Source: Paraescarpia echinospica
Taxonomy: Eukaryota; Annelida; Polychaeta; Sabellida; Siboglinidae
Direction of reading: 5' to 3'
Length of the DNA: 64,000 nucleotides
NCBI GenBank assembly: GCA_020002185.1
Contig: CM034531.1
Coordinates: forward strand, 80,531,738-80,595,737
The translations under genes and the position numbers were made by a program. Each line of letters starts with the position of its first letter. Within the stretch, counting starts at the first letter, position 1. This document shows positions 49,269-60,500 of this stretch, piece after piece. The notes beneath the pieces are model-generated. The model did no database searches. It saw only the letters and a program-made list of their open reading frames with translations, and had not been told where the DNA came from.

Positions 49269-50292
49269 TTTGGTCTAATCCGCACTCCATCTTGCGAAAG
49301 CATACAGGACCAGACGTTTTGCCAATTTCGACCCACCCTCCTCCCAACTCTCCGTCCAAATGTAATGTGTAGTTTACTTGTACATCGTTAGTGGAAAGCG
49401 GTTGTATGGCCCGATGCTTTCCCCAATTTTATAGATGAATGTGAGCATAGGGTTTGCACCGGATGTGTTCACGGGGTTTTATTGCAAGGGACCGCATGCT
49501 TCTTTCCACTTTCGATTTAGGATCAACATATTGTATCTATCAGAGTGAAGTGCGGCGTATTGCCCCCACCTATGGGGTTATAGTTTTACCATTAGTATAG
49601 TCAGCAGCAGGTAGTCTGGTATTCAGTGTGGCAATTTGCAAAGGCACTTGTTAGTTAAATCAGTTGTACATGTTTTTCCCATTTGTTCTAGGAATATCGC
49701 TGCTGCTGCGTTATATGTGGAAATGTGGGCTCTCTAGCAGCCTGATGTTCAGGAGACTAGTATGGGCTCAGTCACACGCCTGGCATTGGGTTGTAGAGTC
49801 CACATTTCGTTCACTTAAACCGTCACAGTGTGCCAAAAAGGGCTTACACACTGGACCCCCCTAATAAACGTCATACATTTTGCCTTTTCATATCTACATT
49901 GGTCTCCGTGTTGTTTCTTGCATAAATATATATCTGTTATCCTGCTACTAATGAGTTTTCCATGTGCAAAAAGACATTTATAGAAGGTAACCGTGGTTAC
50001 ATCAATATCATCACCTATTGAAGGCATAAAGAATCATGATCCTCCATTTCACACAATAACGTGTCTTCAAACAGTTCTGTCATGATTTTAATATATCCTG
50101 ATAAACGAATTCCTGTTACTGACTCCTTCAGCATGGTATTAAATGCACCCATTCAGTTGCCTGAACGGGCGGGGTACATCTTATCAAGTTAAACAGCAGT
50201 ATTATTGTTTAAAGTTATCAGTATTCAGCAGCCTGCTGTTGAGCTACTCACTGTTGTACGCTGAAGTTGAGCGCTAATGTTTTGTGCTTCAG

Positions 50293-50419
50293 CGACTGGA
50301 TACAGAGGGCGCCACCAGAGAACATCCTTAGAGTCGTCATGTGCCTTCGCATCCTCATGAGAGACGTAGCCTACCAGAAACATTTCTCTGACCTCGACGG
50401 GGTCAACATCTTGGCGGAG
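50293..50419 (+). CDS. NEK10: NEK10 coding exon 6
   Basis: Acceptor TTTGTGCTTCAG, donor GCGGAG|GTAAGG; phase 2 in, phase 0 out. It encodes DWIQRAPPENILRVVMCLRI, LMRDVAYQKHF and LDGVNILAE, an armadillo-type helical segment matching vertebrate NEK10 (RAPS-x-x-x-LRVLICLRLLMRD). Confidence 0.95.
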
Positions 50420-50429
50420 GTAAGGCGTG

Positions 50430-50695
50430 AACCTGTAGGTGTATCAGCAGTGCGTGTATCACCGTGGGTGTATCACCAGAAGATGTATCACCAGTAGGTG
50501 TATCAACAGTGGGCAATATGTGTATAACAAGTAGGTGTATCACGAGAGGTGTATAATCAATAAGTGTGTCACCAGTAGGTATATCATCAGAAGGTGTATC
50601 ACCAGAAGGTGTATCACCTGTAGGTGTACCACCAGAAGGTGTACTACCAGTGAATGTATTACCTATGGATGTACCATATAGGTGTATAACAAGTG
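50430..50695. repeat. degenerate ~15-bp repeat cluster (GGTGTATCACC type)
   Basis: Many imperfect copies of GTAGGTGTATCACCAG begin within about 15 bases of the exon 6 donor. The core GGTG-TAT-CACC is itself palindromic. Unit length drifts between 15 and 18 bases. Confidence 0.7.
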
Positions 50696-50823
50696 AAAAG
50701 TGTATTATAAAATGTTTCCAGGAGATCTGGATTTCACAGAAATAATGCTTTGTGAGAAGCATGTGAGTGTTAACCTGCATCTGTTTACTTCATATGTTAT
50801 GATTGTTGCTAATTGTTTTTCAG

Positions 50824-50902
50824 CATTTAGAGAAGGCGACAGACAGTTATATGGCCTATGGAGATGGCCCTTTTGTAGTGGATATCCTCAAAGAAATGAC
50901 CA
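50824..50902 (+). CDS. NEK10: NEK10 coding exon 7
   Basis: Acceptor ATTGTTTTTCAG, donor TGACCA|GTAAGT; phase 0 in, phase 1 out. It encodes HLEKATDSYMAYGDGPFVVD and ILKEMT, collinear with the vertebrate Y-GYG segment of the armadillo region. Confidence 0.93.
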
Positions 50903-51139
50903 GTAAGTCTCATGATTTATATACATTACCAAATGTTAAGCTATATCTTGTTCACTATAATTTAGCAGTGTGATTATGTAATAACAGTATAGAAATTTGA
51001 CAGAGCTGACAATGCAAATCTTTGTGTTGGATTATAAAAAAGCAATGATACTGTACTGAAAATGCAGTCTACTCTGGTTATATGTGAAAAACAATAACAG
51101 GACACAAAACTCTGCTTCACTGGATATAACCTTACAAAA

Positions 51140-51430
51140 AGTAAAGGTGGGTTCTTATATAGACGCAGTGCTTTTTACCTCATAACATTGACAGATCTGT
51201 TCAAACGAACACCATCTCAACTTCTCTGGGAAGCATCCAGTCACGCTGCACTTACTGAGCGAAGACCGTTTGTACGCAGATATCCACCGATGTCTTTAGC
51301 CAGGTACTCACTCATACAGCTGAGTGAACTGGAGCAACGTTGAGTGAATGAACTTACCCCAGGATCGAGACGGCAGCACGAGGATTCGGACCCGGAATCT
51401 CAATTGAGAGAATGATGCGTCAGGAAAGAA
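51140..51430 (-). mobile_element. SINE family 1, minus orientation
   Basis: Left end AAAGGTGGGTTCTTATATAG, body ACACCATCTCAACTTCTCTG and CATACAGCTGAGTGAACTGG, then the complemented tRNA head CGGACCCGGAATCTCAATTG. It is the best-preserved minus-strand copy and is useful for aligning the 43-bp minisatellite unit. Confidence 0.8.
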
Positions 51431-51543
51431 AAATAACAATTTAAAGTTCACTGGATAAAAGCTCATGGAATGAACAAAAATGACATTGTATCATTGCTAA
51501 ATGCAAAATGATGGATTTTATCTGCATTGCTTCTTTGATTCAG

Positions 51544-51611
51544 ATATCTTCCAGAAGTTGTCTTCCTTGGTTCAGCAGAGACAGTGCATTGTTGCCTGTG
51601 GTGCTACGAAG
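51544..51611 (+). CDS. NEK10: NEK10 coding exon 8
   Basis: Acceptor TTTGATTCAG, donor ACGAAG|GTTTGT; phase 1 in, phase 0 out. It encodes NIFQKLSSLVQQRQCIVACG and ATK, matching vertebrate YIFQKL ... SGAHK. Confidence 0.93.
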
Positions 51612-51967
51612 GTTTGTTCAGCTTTGTATCTAACACTGGCATGAATTTAACATATCTAGACTTTCTCTTTCCCAGTTTCAACAATGACTAAACAAGTCTT
51701 AAAAAGTCTAAAAACTTCATTTTCATACTACACAACTAGGAAATTCAGTTCACATGATGATCCTTATATTCACGAATGTAAGGATCATCATGGTTATCAC
51801 AAGATATTTTAAAACAATTTGGTCTATACATGTTGACAGTCCTTTTTGTATTTTATTATTTCTAGTAATTTTATTGAAAGTTAAAGATGCATCGAAATGT
51901 AATGCACGCAGTTTCACATTCTATGTCAGTTGTGTCACATGACTGTCATGTGGCTTGTACGTTGCAG

Positions 51968-52047
51968 AGTCTGGTGCTGCTGTTGAACGCGAGTGATGTG
52001 ATTGTGCTCCACTGCAGTCTCCATGCTCTCATCAGCCTCGCTCACAG
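51968..52047 (+). CDS. NEK10: NEK10 coding exon 9
   Basis: Acceptor GTACGTTGCAG, donor CTCACAG|GTGGGT; phase 0 in, phase 2 out. It encodes SLVLLLNASDVIVLHCSLHA and LISLAH, a Leu-rich armadillo helix pair aligned with vertebrate TLVNLLGA ... SLLALASLAE. Confidence 0.93.
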
Positions 52048-52407
52048 GTGGGTGGCATTGTCTCTCCGTCAGTCTCACAGCGTACCTGATCAACCGATGG
52101 TGGTACTCGGTGTAGCATTGTTAGATGTAGCCCTCCCCCCGGTAGCCTCCCTAGACTTCTATGCATTTTAAATATAACTAGGCACCGCCCGAGATGTGTT
52201 AGCCACGCCCACAAACCGTTGAAACTGCACATTGCACACAATTGCTAGATTTTGTGTTAGATATGTACATTGGTGATGACATATTTAATAAAACACAGAT
52301 TTGTGAAACCTATTTTATGGCTTGTTTTCACATGTGGGGTTCTCTTGTGTCCTTCAGTTATCCTCAGTTGTTGGTGAATATTACAAACGTACGTTGCCAT
52401 GTTTCAG

Positions 52408-52494
52408 TGCTGAGCCTCGTGGTCACATAGTCGAGTTGAATGCCATTGATATGTTACTGCAGATTCTACAAGACTACGACACGCTGTCAAAGAA
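52408..52494 (+). CDS. NEK10: NEK10 coding exon 10
   Basis: Acceptor CCATGTTTCAG, donor AAAGAA|GTAATG; phase 2 in and out. It encodes AEPRGHIVELNAIDMLLQIL and QDYDTLSK, matching vertebrate ISELNIVENLLMIL and EYDLLSK. Confidence 0.93.
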
Positions 52495-52874
52495 GTAATG
52501 TCAATGTTTTATCACTCGTTCCAGTTTATAATCATTTAAGTACCTGTTTGTTTCATTTTCAAAGAGGCTTGAAGATACCAATATAATCTTTCCCAAGCCA
52601 GTAAAAGACCCTGCAAGCTTTAGTGCCCCTAATTCTATTAAATCCTACTTTCGCCCTTTTTCTAATCTTACGACTATTCCAAGTTTATGACTTAGATGTG
52701 TGGTTGATTCAATATTTCAAGTCCTTTAAGTTTTACTTTAGACGTTCAATCATCAGCATGTTGAGTAATTTTAATGTGCAAATTTATTATCACTATTTAC
52801 GACAGTTGTTTGTTAATTATCAATGTTTTATTAAACGAGATAAGTATGTATTTGTGTTGTTATGATGTTGACAG

Positions 52875-52964
52875 ATTGGCGGCCACGTTGCTCCGTCTCT
52901 TGTGTGCCGACTCACAAGCGAGGGAGATGGTTAAAGCCTACGACGGCATCGCTCTACTGCTCAG
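52875..52964 (+). CDS. NEK10: NEK10 coding exon 11
   Basis: Acceptor GATGTTGACAG, donor CTGCTCAG|GTACAC; phase 2 in and out. It encodes KLAATLLRLLCADSQAREMV and KAYDGIALLL, matching vertebrate ELLRLLCAEPQ and YEGIPVLL. Its last ~16 bases plus the donor are the seed of the 46-bp minisatellite that follows. Confidence 0.95.
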
Positions 52965-54262
52965 GTACACAGACTTGTAGTTTCTTCCTGGTCATTGCTT
53001 TACTGCTCAGGTACACAGACTTTTAGTTTCTTCCTTGTCATTGCTCAACTGCTCATGTACATAGACTTGTAGTTTTTTCCTTGTCATTGCTCTACAGCTC
53101 AGGTACACAGACTTGTAGTTTCTTCCTGGTCATTGCTCTACTGCTCAGGTACACAGACTTGTAGTTTCTTCCTGGTCATTGCTCTACTGCTCAGGTACAC
53201 AGACTTGTAGTTTCTTCCTGGTCATTGCTCTACTGCTCAGGTACACTTGGGTCATTGCTCTACTCAGGTTTCTTCCTGGTCATTGCTCTACTGCTCAGGT
53301 ACACAGACTTGTAGTTTCTTCCTGGTCATTGCTCTACTGCTCAGGTACACAGACTTGTAGTTTCTTCCTGGTCATTGCTCTACTGCTCAGGTACACAGAC
53401 TTGACGTTTCTTCCTGGTCATTGCTCTATTGCTCAGGTACACAGGCTTGTAGTTTCTTCCTGGTCATTGCTCTACTGCTCAGGTACACATATTTGTAGTT
53501 TCTTCCTGGTCATTGCTCTACTGCTCAGGTACATAGACTTGACATTTCTTCCTGGTCATTGCTCTATTGCTCAGGTACACAGGCTTGTAGTTTCTTCCTG
53601 GTCATTGCTCTACTGCTCAGGTACACAGACTTGTAGTTTCTTCCTGGTCATTGCTCTACTGCTCAGGTACACAGACTTGTAGTTTCTTCCTGGTCATTGC
53701 TCTACTGCTCAGGTAGACATACTTGACGTTTCTTCCTGGTCATTGCTCTATTGCTCAGGTACACAGGCTTGTAGTTTCTTCCTGGTCATTGCTCTACTGC
53801 TCAGGTACACAGACTTGTAGTTTCTTCCTGGTCATTGCTCTATTGCTCAGGTACACAGGCTTGTAGTTTCTTCCTGGTTATTGCTCTACTGGTCAAGTAC
53901 ACAGACTAGTAGTTTCTTCCTGGCCATTGCTCTACTGGTCAGGTACACAGACTGGTAGTTTCTTCCTGGCCATTGCTCTACTGGTCAGGTACACAGACTG
54001 GTAGTTTCTTCCTGGTCATTGCTCTATTGGTCAGGTACACAGACTCGTAGTTTCTTCCTGGTCATTGCTCTATTGGTCAGGTACACAAACTTGTAGTTTC
54101 TTCCTGGCCATTGCTTTACTGGTCAGGTACACAAACTCGTAGTTTCTTCCTGGTCATTGCTGTACTGTTCAGGTTCACAAACTTGTAGTTTCTTCCTGGC
54201 CATTGCTCTTCAGCTCAGGTACACAAAATTATAGTTTCTTCCTGGCCATTGCTCTACTCCCC
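52949..54262 (+). repeat. 46-bp minisatellite repeating the exon 11 end and its 5' splice site
   Basis: Unit CATTGCTCTACTGCTCAG|GT + ACACAGACTTGTAGTTTCTTCCTGGT, about 28 copies. The first copy is the real exon-intron junction. Most copies keep CTCAG|GTACAC or a one-base variant, so the intron carries a ladder of potential donors 46 bases apart. Beyond the real donor the reading frame meets TAG within five codons. Confidence 0.97.
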
Positions 54263-54651
54263 ATGTGTAACTGCAGTGGAACATTATGTGGTTTCTCTTT
54301 CACTTTGCTGCACAATGGCAATGTGAAACTGCTGTGGATAATTGTTTGGTTTCTCTCTTAGTTTTCTACACAACAACAATGTGAAATTGCTATGGAACAT
54401 TGTGTGGTTTCTATTTCAATTTGCTATACAACGACAATGTGAAATTGCTGTGGAACATTATGTGGTTTCTATTTCAGTTTGGTGTACAACGACAATGTGA
54501 AACTGCTGTGGAATATTGTGTGGTTTCTCTTTCTGTTTGCTACATAATGACAATGTGAAACTGCTGTGGAATATTGTGTGGTTCCTCTTTCAGTTTGCCA
54601 CATAATGACAATGTGAAACTGCTGTGGAACATTGTGTGGTTTCTCTTTCAG
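54262..54651 (+). repeat. 58-bp minisatellite repeating the exon 12 3' splice site and exon start
   Basis: Unit TGTGGTTTCTCTTTCAG|TT + TGCTACATAATGACAATGTG + AAACTGCTGTGGAACATTG, about six to seven copies. The last unit runs into the real exon 12. Older (left) copies are more diverged, with TTTCAA or TTTCTG in place of TTTCAG. It abuts the 46-bp array directly. Confidence 0.95.
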
Positions 54652-54783
54652 TTTGCTACATAATGACAATGTGAAACTGCTGTGGAACATAGTGTGGTGC
54701 CTGGTGCAGCTGGCATCTGACCAGGAGGCCAGCAACGACATTCGACAGATGGGAGGAACCCCACTTCTGCTCTCTCTGCTGCA
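54652..54783 (+). CDS. NEK10: NEK10 coding exon 12
   Basis: Acceptor TTCTCTTTCAG, donor CTGCTGCA|GTAAGT; phase 2 in and out. It encodes SLLHNDNVKLLWNIVWCLVQ, LASDQEASNDIRQMG and GTPLLLSLL, matching vertebrate LLHSDHLKLLWSIVWILVQ ... IRIWGG. The first ~48 bases are copied in the upstream 58-bp array. Confidence 0.96.
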
Positions 54784-55315
54784 GTAAGTTCCTGAGGACA
54801 AGACACAACATATGTTTAAGGTGTTCCTGTTGCAAAATCTGTCTGATCAATTTGTCTGAAATGCATCTCTACCCTAACACTTTTGGTTGACCTTGTATGA
54901 TATAATTGTGATTATTGTAAATGAGACCACACCAAAGTTACTCAAACATCAATATACCAGAGTAAGTAATAGTAAGATTTTTAAAGAATTTATACTGTAA
55001 CTATGTTGTTGTAAAACACAAAATTATTAACTTCTGACAGTTTTGTTTGTGACATATATTATGGTCTTTTTTAATGAGTGATCTAAAGATTATGACATCA
55101 GATGATCTTATTATGATATGTGCTTTTTATGGCATCTGATGATCTTTTTATGACAGTCGATGATCTTCTTTATAATGTATGATGATTTTTATGACGTTTT
55201 TATGGTCATCTTGTTTACGAGATATTATGTGTTTGTTCGTGATGTCTGATGCTCTAGTTTATGATACGTCATAAAGTTCTTTCTCCCGTCTCACATGGTT
55301 ATTTGTTGTCCGCAG

Positions 55316-55391
55316 TGAACGCAGCTTTGTGTCGGACCGGTCATCTACAAGTGACCTTTCCAGCTCCGATCCCATGACGCCTCTTGATGAG
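55316..55391 (+). CDS. NEK10: NEK10 coding exon 13
   Basis: Acceptor TTGTTGTCCGCAG, donor GATGAG|GTAAGA; phase 2 in, phase 0 out. It encodes HERSFVSDRSSTSDLSSSDP and MTPLDE, matching vertebrate RNFVSDHSSIGSLSS, a Ser-rich loop between armadillo segments. Confidence 0.93.
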
Positions 55392-56393
55392 GTAAGATTA
55401 CTGTCAGTGATCCTGTCATGACAGTCTTAGCATTGTTGACACATAACATCAGTACAAATTTGACAGGAACATTTCCGGCCACAAGCAGTAACATGTTCCG
55501 TTTTCCTCTGGAAAGCCTACAGTTTTTGTTTATATAATTTTTACCTCAAAATGTCACAATACAAAAAACCAAATTGTCAATCTATTCAAGGATAGAAATG
55601 CATTATTTTCTCTTATCAAATAACCCTTTGTCAAGTCAAAATGTGTATAATTATTAGCTAGTTACATATTTTTTATTTTAAGAAAGTCACGCAAAGCAAA
55701 TGTGTGCAACCTCTTAAATATGTCAGCTGATAAATTTGAAGCAAAGCAGACAAAATTATTTGATGAAGATACAAGTTACCATGGAACAGCCAACACATGT
55801 TAAGCTGCTGTTAGATTATTTTGCACTCCAAATATTATATACTGGTTTATGTTAATTTTTTGTACTTCTGTCAAATTGAATCACTGGATGATTTCAATTT
55901 AACGCAGTTATTTAAAAGGAATGGATCTATTGTTTCATAGTTCACATTGAATAGCAACTGCGTAAAATGAGCTAACAAGTCTGCATAATATATTATTAAG
56001 TTTACATTAGATAAAATGTTTATTATAAGTATAAGTTGTTGGTCCATAGAGAGACATGTATGTCATGCATGATTAAAATGCTTGTAGTCTGAAGGATAAA
56101 CCTTTCCCAATAGTGACAATGCAGGACCAACATTTCATATGTAAAACCAAAAACCTTTGAATATCTGGAACTTATAAATTTGAGTAACACGAGTAGCATT
56201 ATCTACATTAATACCACGTTGTCTGTGATAATGTTTCTAAAGATGACAATGGGAGAAATTGTTTGCATTTTTTGTAATCCTGAAGTGTTCAAGTACTTTG
56301 TATTCATACTTGAATATGGACAAATACACAATAGATTTTTGTATGAAATAAATAAAATCTTGGATGTTCTATCATCGCACGTTTGTCATATAG
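55392..56393 (+). other. NEK10 intron, no recognised feature
   Basis: AT-rich unique-looking sequence; no repeat family or exon is seen. Confidence 0.5.
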
Positions 56394-56459
56394 GAATTGG
56401 GCTTTTGGAACAAAGAGACAAGTGCTTTTAGTTTCAAAGAGCCACTCTCTGTGAAACAG
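56394..56459 (+). CDS. NEK10: NEK10 coding exon 14 (22-codon, symmetric, possibly cassette)
   Basis: Acceptor GTCATATAG, donor AAACAG|GTGAGA; phase 0 on both sides. It encodes ELGFWNKETSAFSFKEPLSV and KQ. I cannot align it with vertebrate NEK10, where the Ser-rich loop continues differently. Skipping it leaves the frame intact, so it may be alternative. Confidence 0.6.
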
Positions 56460-57254
56460 GTGAGAGATGGTGTGGCTAACTCACTAACACAAAACTGTGT
56501 GATTGGCACCTGTCACTCAAACTGAACCATACTTTGCTGTGATTGACACCTCACTGCATCTCACTGTACATTTTCATCTTGAGTGATTGATCTTGGTTTA
56601 ATGTAAAATACACACGTTTTACCCTGGTTTTATGATTGACACTTCACATGCCTGAGGAAAATCTGATTTGAATGATTGACATATGTCACACATATGACAT
56701 GATATAATTGGGCATACCTTATGTATAGCCAATTATAAGTAACCGGTAGGTATTTTTTCACACAAAAGTCAGTATTGTGCATTTTTTTGGCCATATCAAC
56801 AATACTCTCTTTATATCCATCATCACCTTAAACTCATCTAAATCCAAAGCTACCTTCCTAAACGATCTGAAGAGTTATTCTATCAAAATTGTATTTCACC
56901 ATAAATTCTCGTCAGTCTGATTATGACTTTTGTGCATCCTTATTCACGATGTCATACTTAATGATTCTGATTTTCACCTGCATATTATGATCACAAGTGA
57001 ATTCCAGGAAACAGATAGGAAATATTCCAGAAAAATAGATTTTAAATGATGCACCTTAAATGTTGGACAACTTGAGCAGTTATTTTATCACACGAATTAC
57101 TGCTTATTGCCTTGTGCTCTGATTAACCTCTGCATCTTCCAGTTTCCTTGCTTCATTTCTGATACCTCACAAAATCTCAACAAACTTTAAAGACATATCT
57201 TGTTGAGATTTGTCAATTAAATGTTAGCTTTGCTGTGTGATAAGTTGTAGAAGT

Positions 57255-57440
57255 GGCATGAAAGCTCAGTAAGTTGAGCGCCAGATGTCAGTCAAAGATC
57301 AGTGGTTTGAACCCACCTACAAACATTTCAAAACTCGGGCAGTTTCATTCACCCTACAATGTCCCAATTTTTTGGAAGAGATAATAGAAGCCGTTGGCTC
57401 TTTCTATCCAGTGTCTGTGGCAGGGGAAATAAAGATACAC
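57255..57440 (+). mobile_element. SINE family 1, 5' part, + orientation
   Basis: A tRNA-like head (GAAAGCTCAGTAAGTTGAGC, B-box-like TGGTTTGAACCC) and the start of the body (CGGGCAGTTTCATTCACCC). The remainder is lost or diverged before the 51-bp minisatellite. Confidence 0.45.
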
Positions 57441-57530
57441 AGGGAAATGATAAACCTGTCCTAGGCCTGTCCAGTGGTCTTGATGTACAGAAACTCATGC
57501 AGGTGCTGCCAAGACACTTGTTCAGATAAC

Positions 57531-60500
57531 GGAGTAAGAGCCACAAGTGCCTTGTCCAGGCAGATACCAGCGCTATATAATGGAGTAAGAGCCACAAGTG
57601 CCTTGTCCAGGCAGATACCAGCACTATATAATGGAGTAAGAGCCACGCGTACCTTGTCCAGGCAGATACCAGCGCTACATAATGGAGTAAGAGCCACGAG
57701 TGCCTTGTCCAGGCAGATACCAGCGCTATATAATGGAGTAAGAGCCACAAGTGCCTTGTCCAGGCAGATACCAGCGCTATATAATGGAGTAAGAGCCACG
57801 CGTACCTTGTCCAGGCAGATACCAGCGTTATATAATGGAGTAAGAGCCACGCGTACCTTGTCCAGGCAGATACCAGCGCTATATAATGGAGTAAGAGCCA
57901 CAAGTGCCTTGTCCAGGCAGATACCAGCACTATATAATGGAGTAAGAGCCACAAGTGCCTTGTCCAGGCAGATACCAGCGTTATATAATGGAGTAAGAGC
58001 CACGCGTACCTTGTCCAGGCAGATACCAGCGCTATATAATGGAGTAAGAGCCACAAGTGCCTTGTCCAGGCAGATACCAGCGCTATATAATGGAGTAAGA
58101 GCCACGCGTACCTTGTCCAGGCAGATACCAGCGTTATATAATGGAGTAAGAGCCACAAGTGCCTTGTCCAGGCAGATACCAGCACTATACAATGGAGTAA
58201 GAGCCACGAGTACCTTGTCCAGGCAGATACCAGCGCTATACAATGGAGTAAGAGCCACGAGTACCTTGTCCAGGCAGATACCAGCGCTATATAATGGAGT
58301 AAGAGCCACGAGTACCTTGTCCAGGCAGATACCAGCGCTATACAATGGAGTAAGAGCCACGAGTACCTTGTCCAGGCAGATACCAGCGCTATATAATGGA
58401 GTAAGAGCCACGAGTACCTTGTCCAGGCAGATACCAGCGCTATATAATGGAGTAAGAGCCACGAGTACCTTGTCCAGGCAGATACCAGCGCTATATAATG
58501 GAGTAAGAGCCACGAGTACCTTGTCCAGGCAGATACCAGCGCTATATAATGGAGTAAGAGCCACGAGTACCTTGTCCAGGCAGATACCAGTAGTAAGAGC
58601 CACGAGTACCTTGTCCAGGCAGATACCAGCGCTATATAATGGAGTAAGAGCCACGCGTACCTTGTCCAGGCAGATACCAGCGTTATATAATGGAGTAAGA
58701 GCCACGAGTACCTTGTCCAGGCAGATACCAGCGCTATATAATGGAGTAAGAGCCACGAGTACCTTGTCCAGGCAGATACCAGCGTTATATAATGGAGTAA
58801 GAGCCACGAGTACCTTGTCCAGGCAGGTACCAGCGTTATATAATGGAGTAAGTAATGGAGTAAGAGCCACGCGTACCTTGTCCAGGCAGGTACCAGCGTT
58901 ATATAATGGAGTAAGAGCCACGAGTACCTTGTCCAGGCAGATACCAGCGTTATATAATGGAGTAAGAGCCACGAGTACCTTGTCCAGGCAGATACCAGCG
59001 TTATATAATGGAGTAAGAGCCACGAGTACCTTGTCCAGGCAGGTACCAGCGTTATATAATGGAGTAAGAGCCACGCGTACCTTGTCCAGGCAGATACCAG
59101 CGTTATATAATGGAGTAAGAGCCACGAGTACCTTGTCCAGGCAGATACCAGCGCTATATAATGGAGTAAGAGCCACGAGTACCTTGTCCAGGCAGATACC
59201 AGCGTTATATAATGGAGTAAGAGCCACGAGTACCTTGTCCAGGCAGGTACCAGTGCTATGTAATGGAGTAAGAGCCACGAGTACCTTGTCCAGGCAGATA
59301 CCAGCGCTATATAATGGAGTAAGAGCCACGAGTACCTTGTCCAGGCAGGTACCAGCGCTATAGTACCTGGAGTAAGAGCCACGAGTACCTTGTCCAGGCA
59401 GATACCAGCGCTATATAATGGAGTAAGAGCCACGAGTACCTTGTCCAGGCAGGTACCAGCGCTACGTAATGGAGTAAGAGCCACGAGTACCTTGTCCAGG
59501 CAGATACCAGCGTTATATAATGGAGTAAGAGCCACGAGTACCTTGTCCAGGCAGATACCAGCGCTATATAATGGAGTAAGAGCCACGAGTACCTTGTCCA
59601 GGCAGATACCAGCGCTATATAATGGAGTAAGAGCCACGAGTACCTTGTCCAGGCAGGTACCAGCGCTACGTAATGGAGTAAGAGCCACGAGTACCTTGTC
59701 CAGGCAGGTACCAGCGCTATATAATGGAGTAAGAGCCACGAGTACCTTGTCCAGGCAGGTACCAGCGCTATGTAATGGAGTAAGAGCCACGAGTACCTTG
59801 TCCAGGCAGGTACCAGCGCTACGTAATGTAAATGGAGTAAGAGCCACGAGTACCTTGTCCAGGCAGGTACCAGCGCTACGTAATGGAGCAAGAGCCACGA
59901 GTACCTTGTCCAGGCAGGTACCAGCGCTATGTAATGGAGCAAGAGCCACGAGTACCTTGTCCAGGCAGGTACCAGCGCTACGTAATGGAGCAAGAGCCAC
60001 GAGTACCTTGTCCAGGCAGGTACCAGCGCTACGTAATGGAGCAAGAGCCACGAGTACCTTTTCCAGGCAGGTACCAGTGCTACGTAATGGAGCAAGAGCC
60101 ACGAGTACCTTGTCCAGGCAGGTACCAGCGCTACGTAATGGAGCAAGAGCCACGAGTACCTTGTCCAGGCAGGTACCAGCGCTACGTAATGGAGCAAGAG
60201 CCACGAGTACCTTTTCCAGGCAGGTACCAGCGCTACGTAATGGAGCAAGAGCCACGAGTACCTTGTCCAGGCAGGTACCAGCGCTACGTAATGGAGTAAG
60301 AGCCACGAGTACCTTGTCCAGGCAGGTACCAGCGCTACGTAATGGAGTAAGAGCCACGAGTACCTTGTCCAGGCAGGTACCAGCACTACGTAATGGAGTA
60401 AGAGCCACGAGTACCTTGTCCAGGCAGGTACCAGCGCTACGTAATGGAGTAAGAGCCACGAGTACCTTGTCCAGGCAGGTACCAGCGCTACGTAATGGAG

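Noticed and set aside
53179..53682. 167-codon open frame as a membrane protein (repeated ALLLRYT, FFLVI)
   Set aside because: It lies wholly in the 46-bp donor-spanning minisatellite. Hydrophobicity is a by-product of the repeat.
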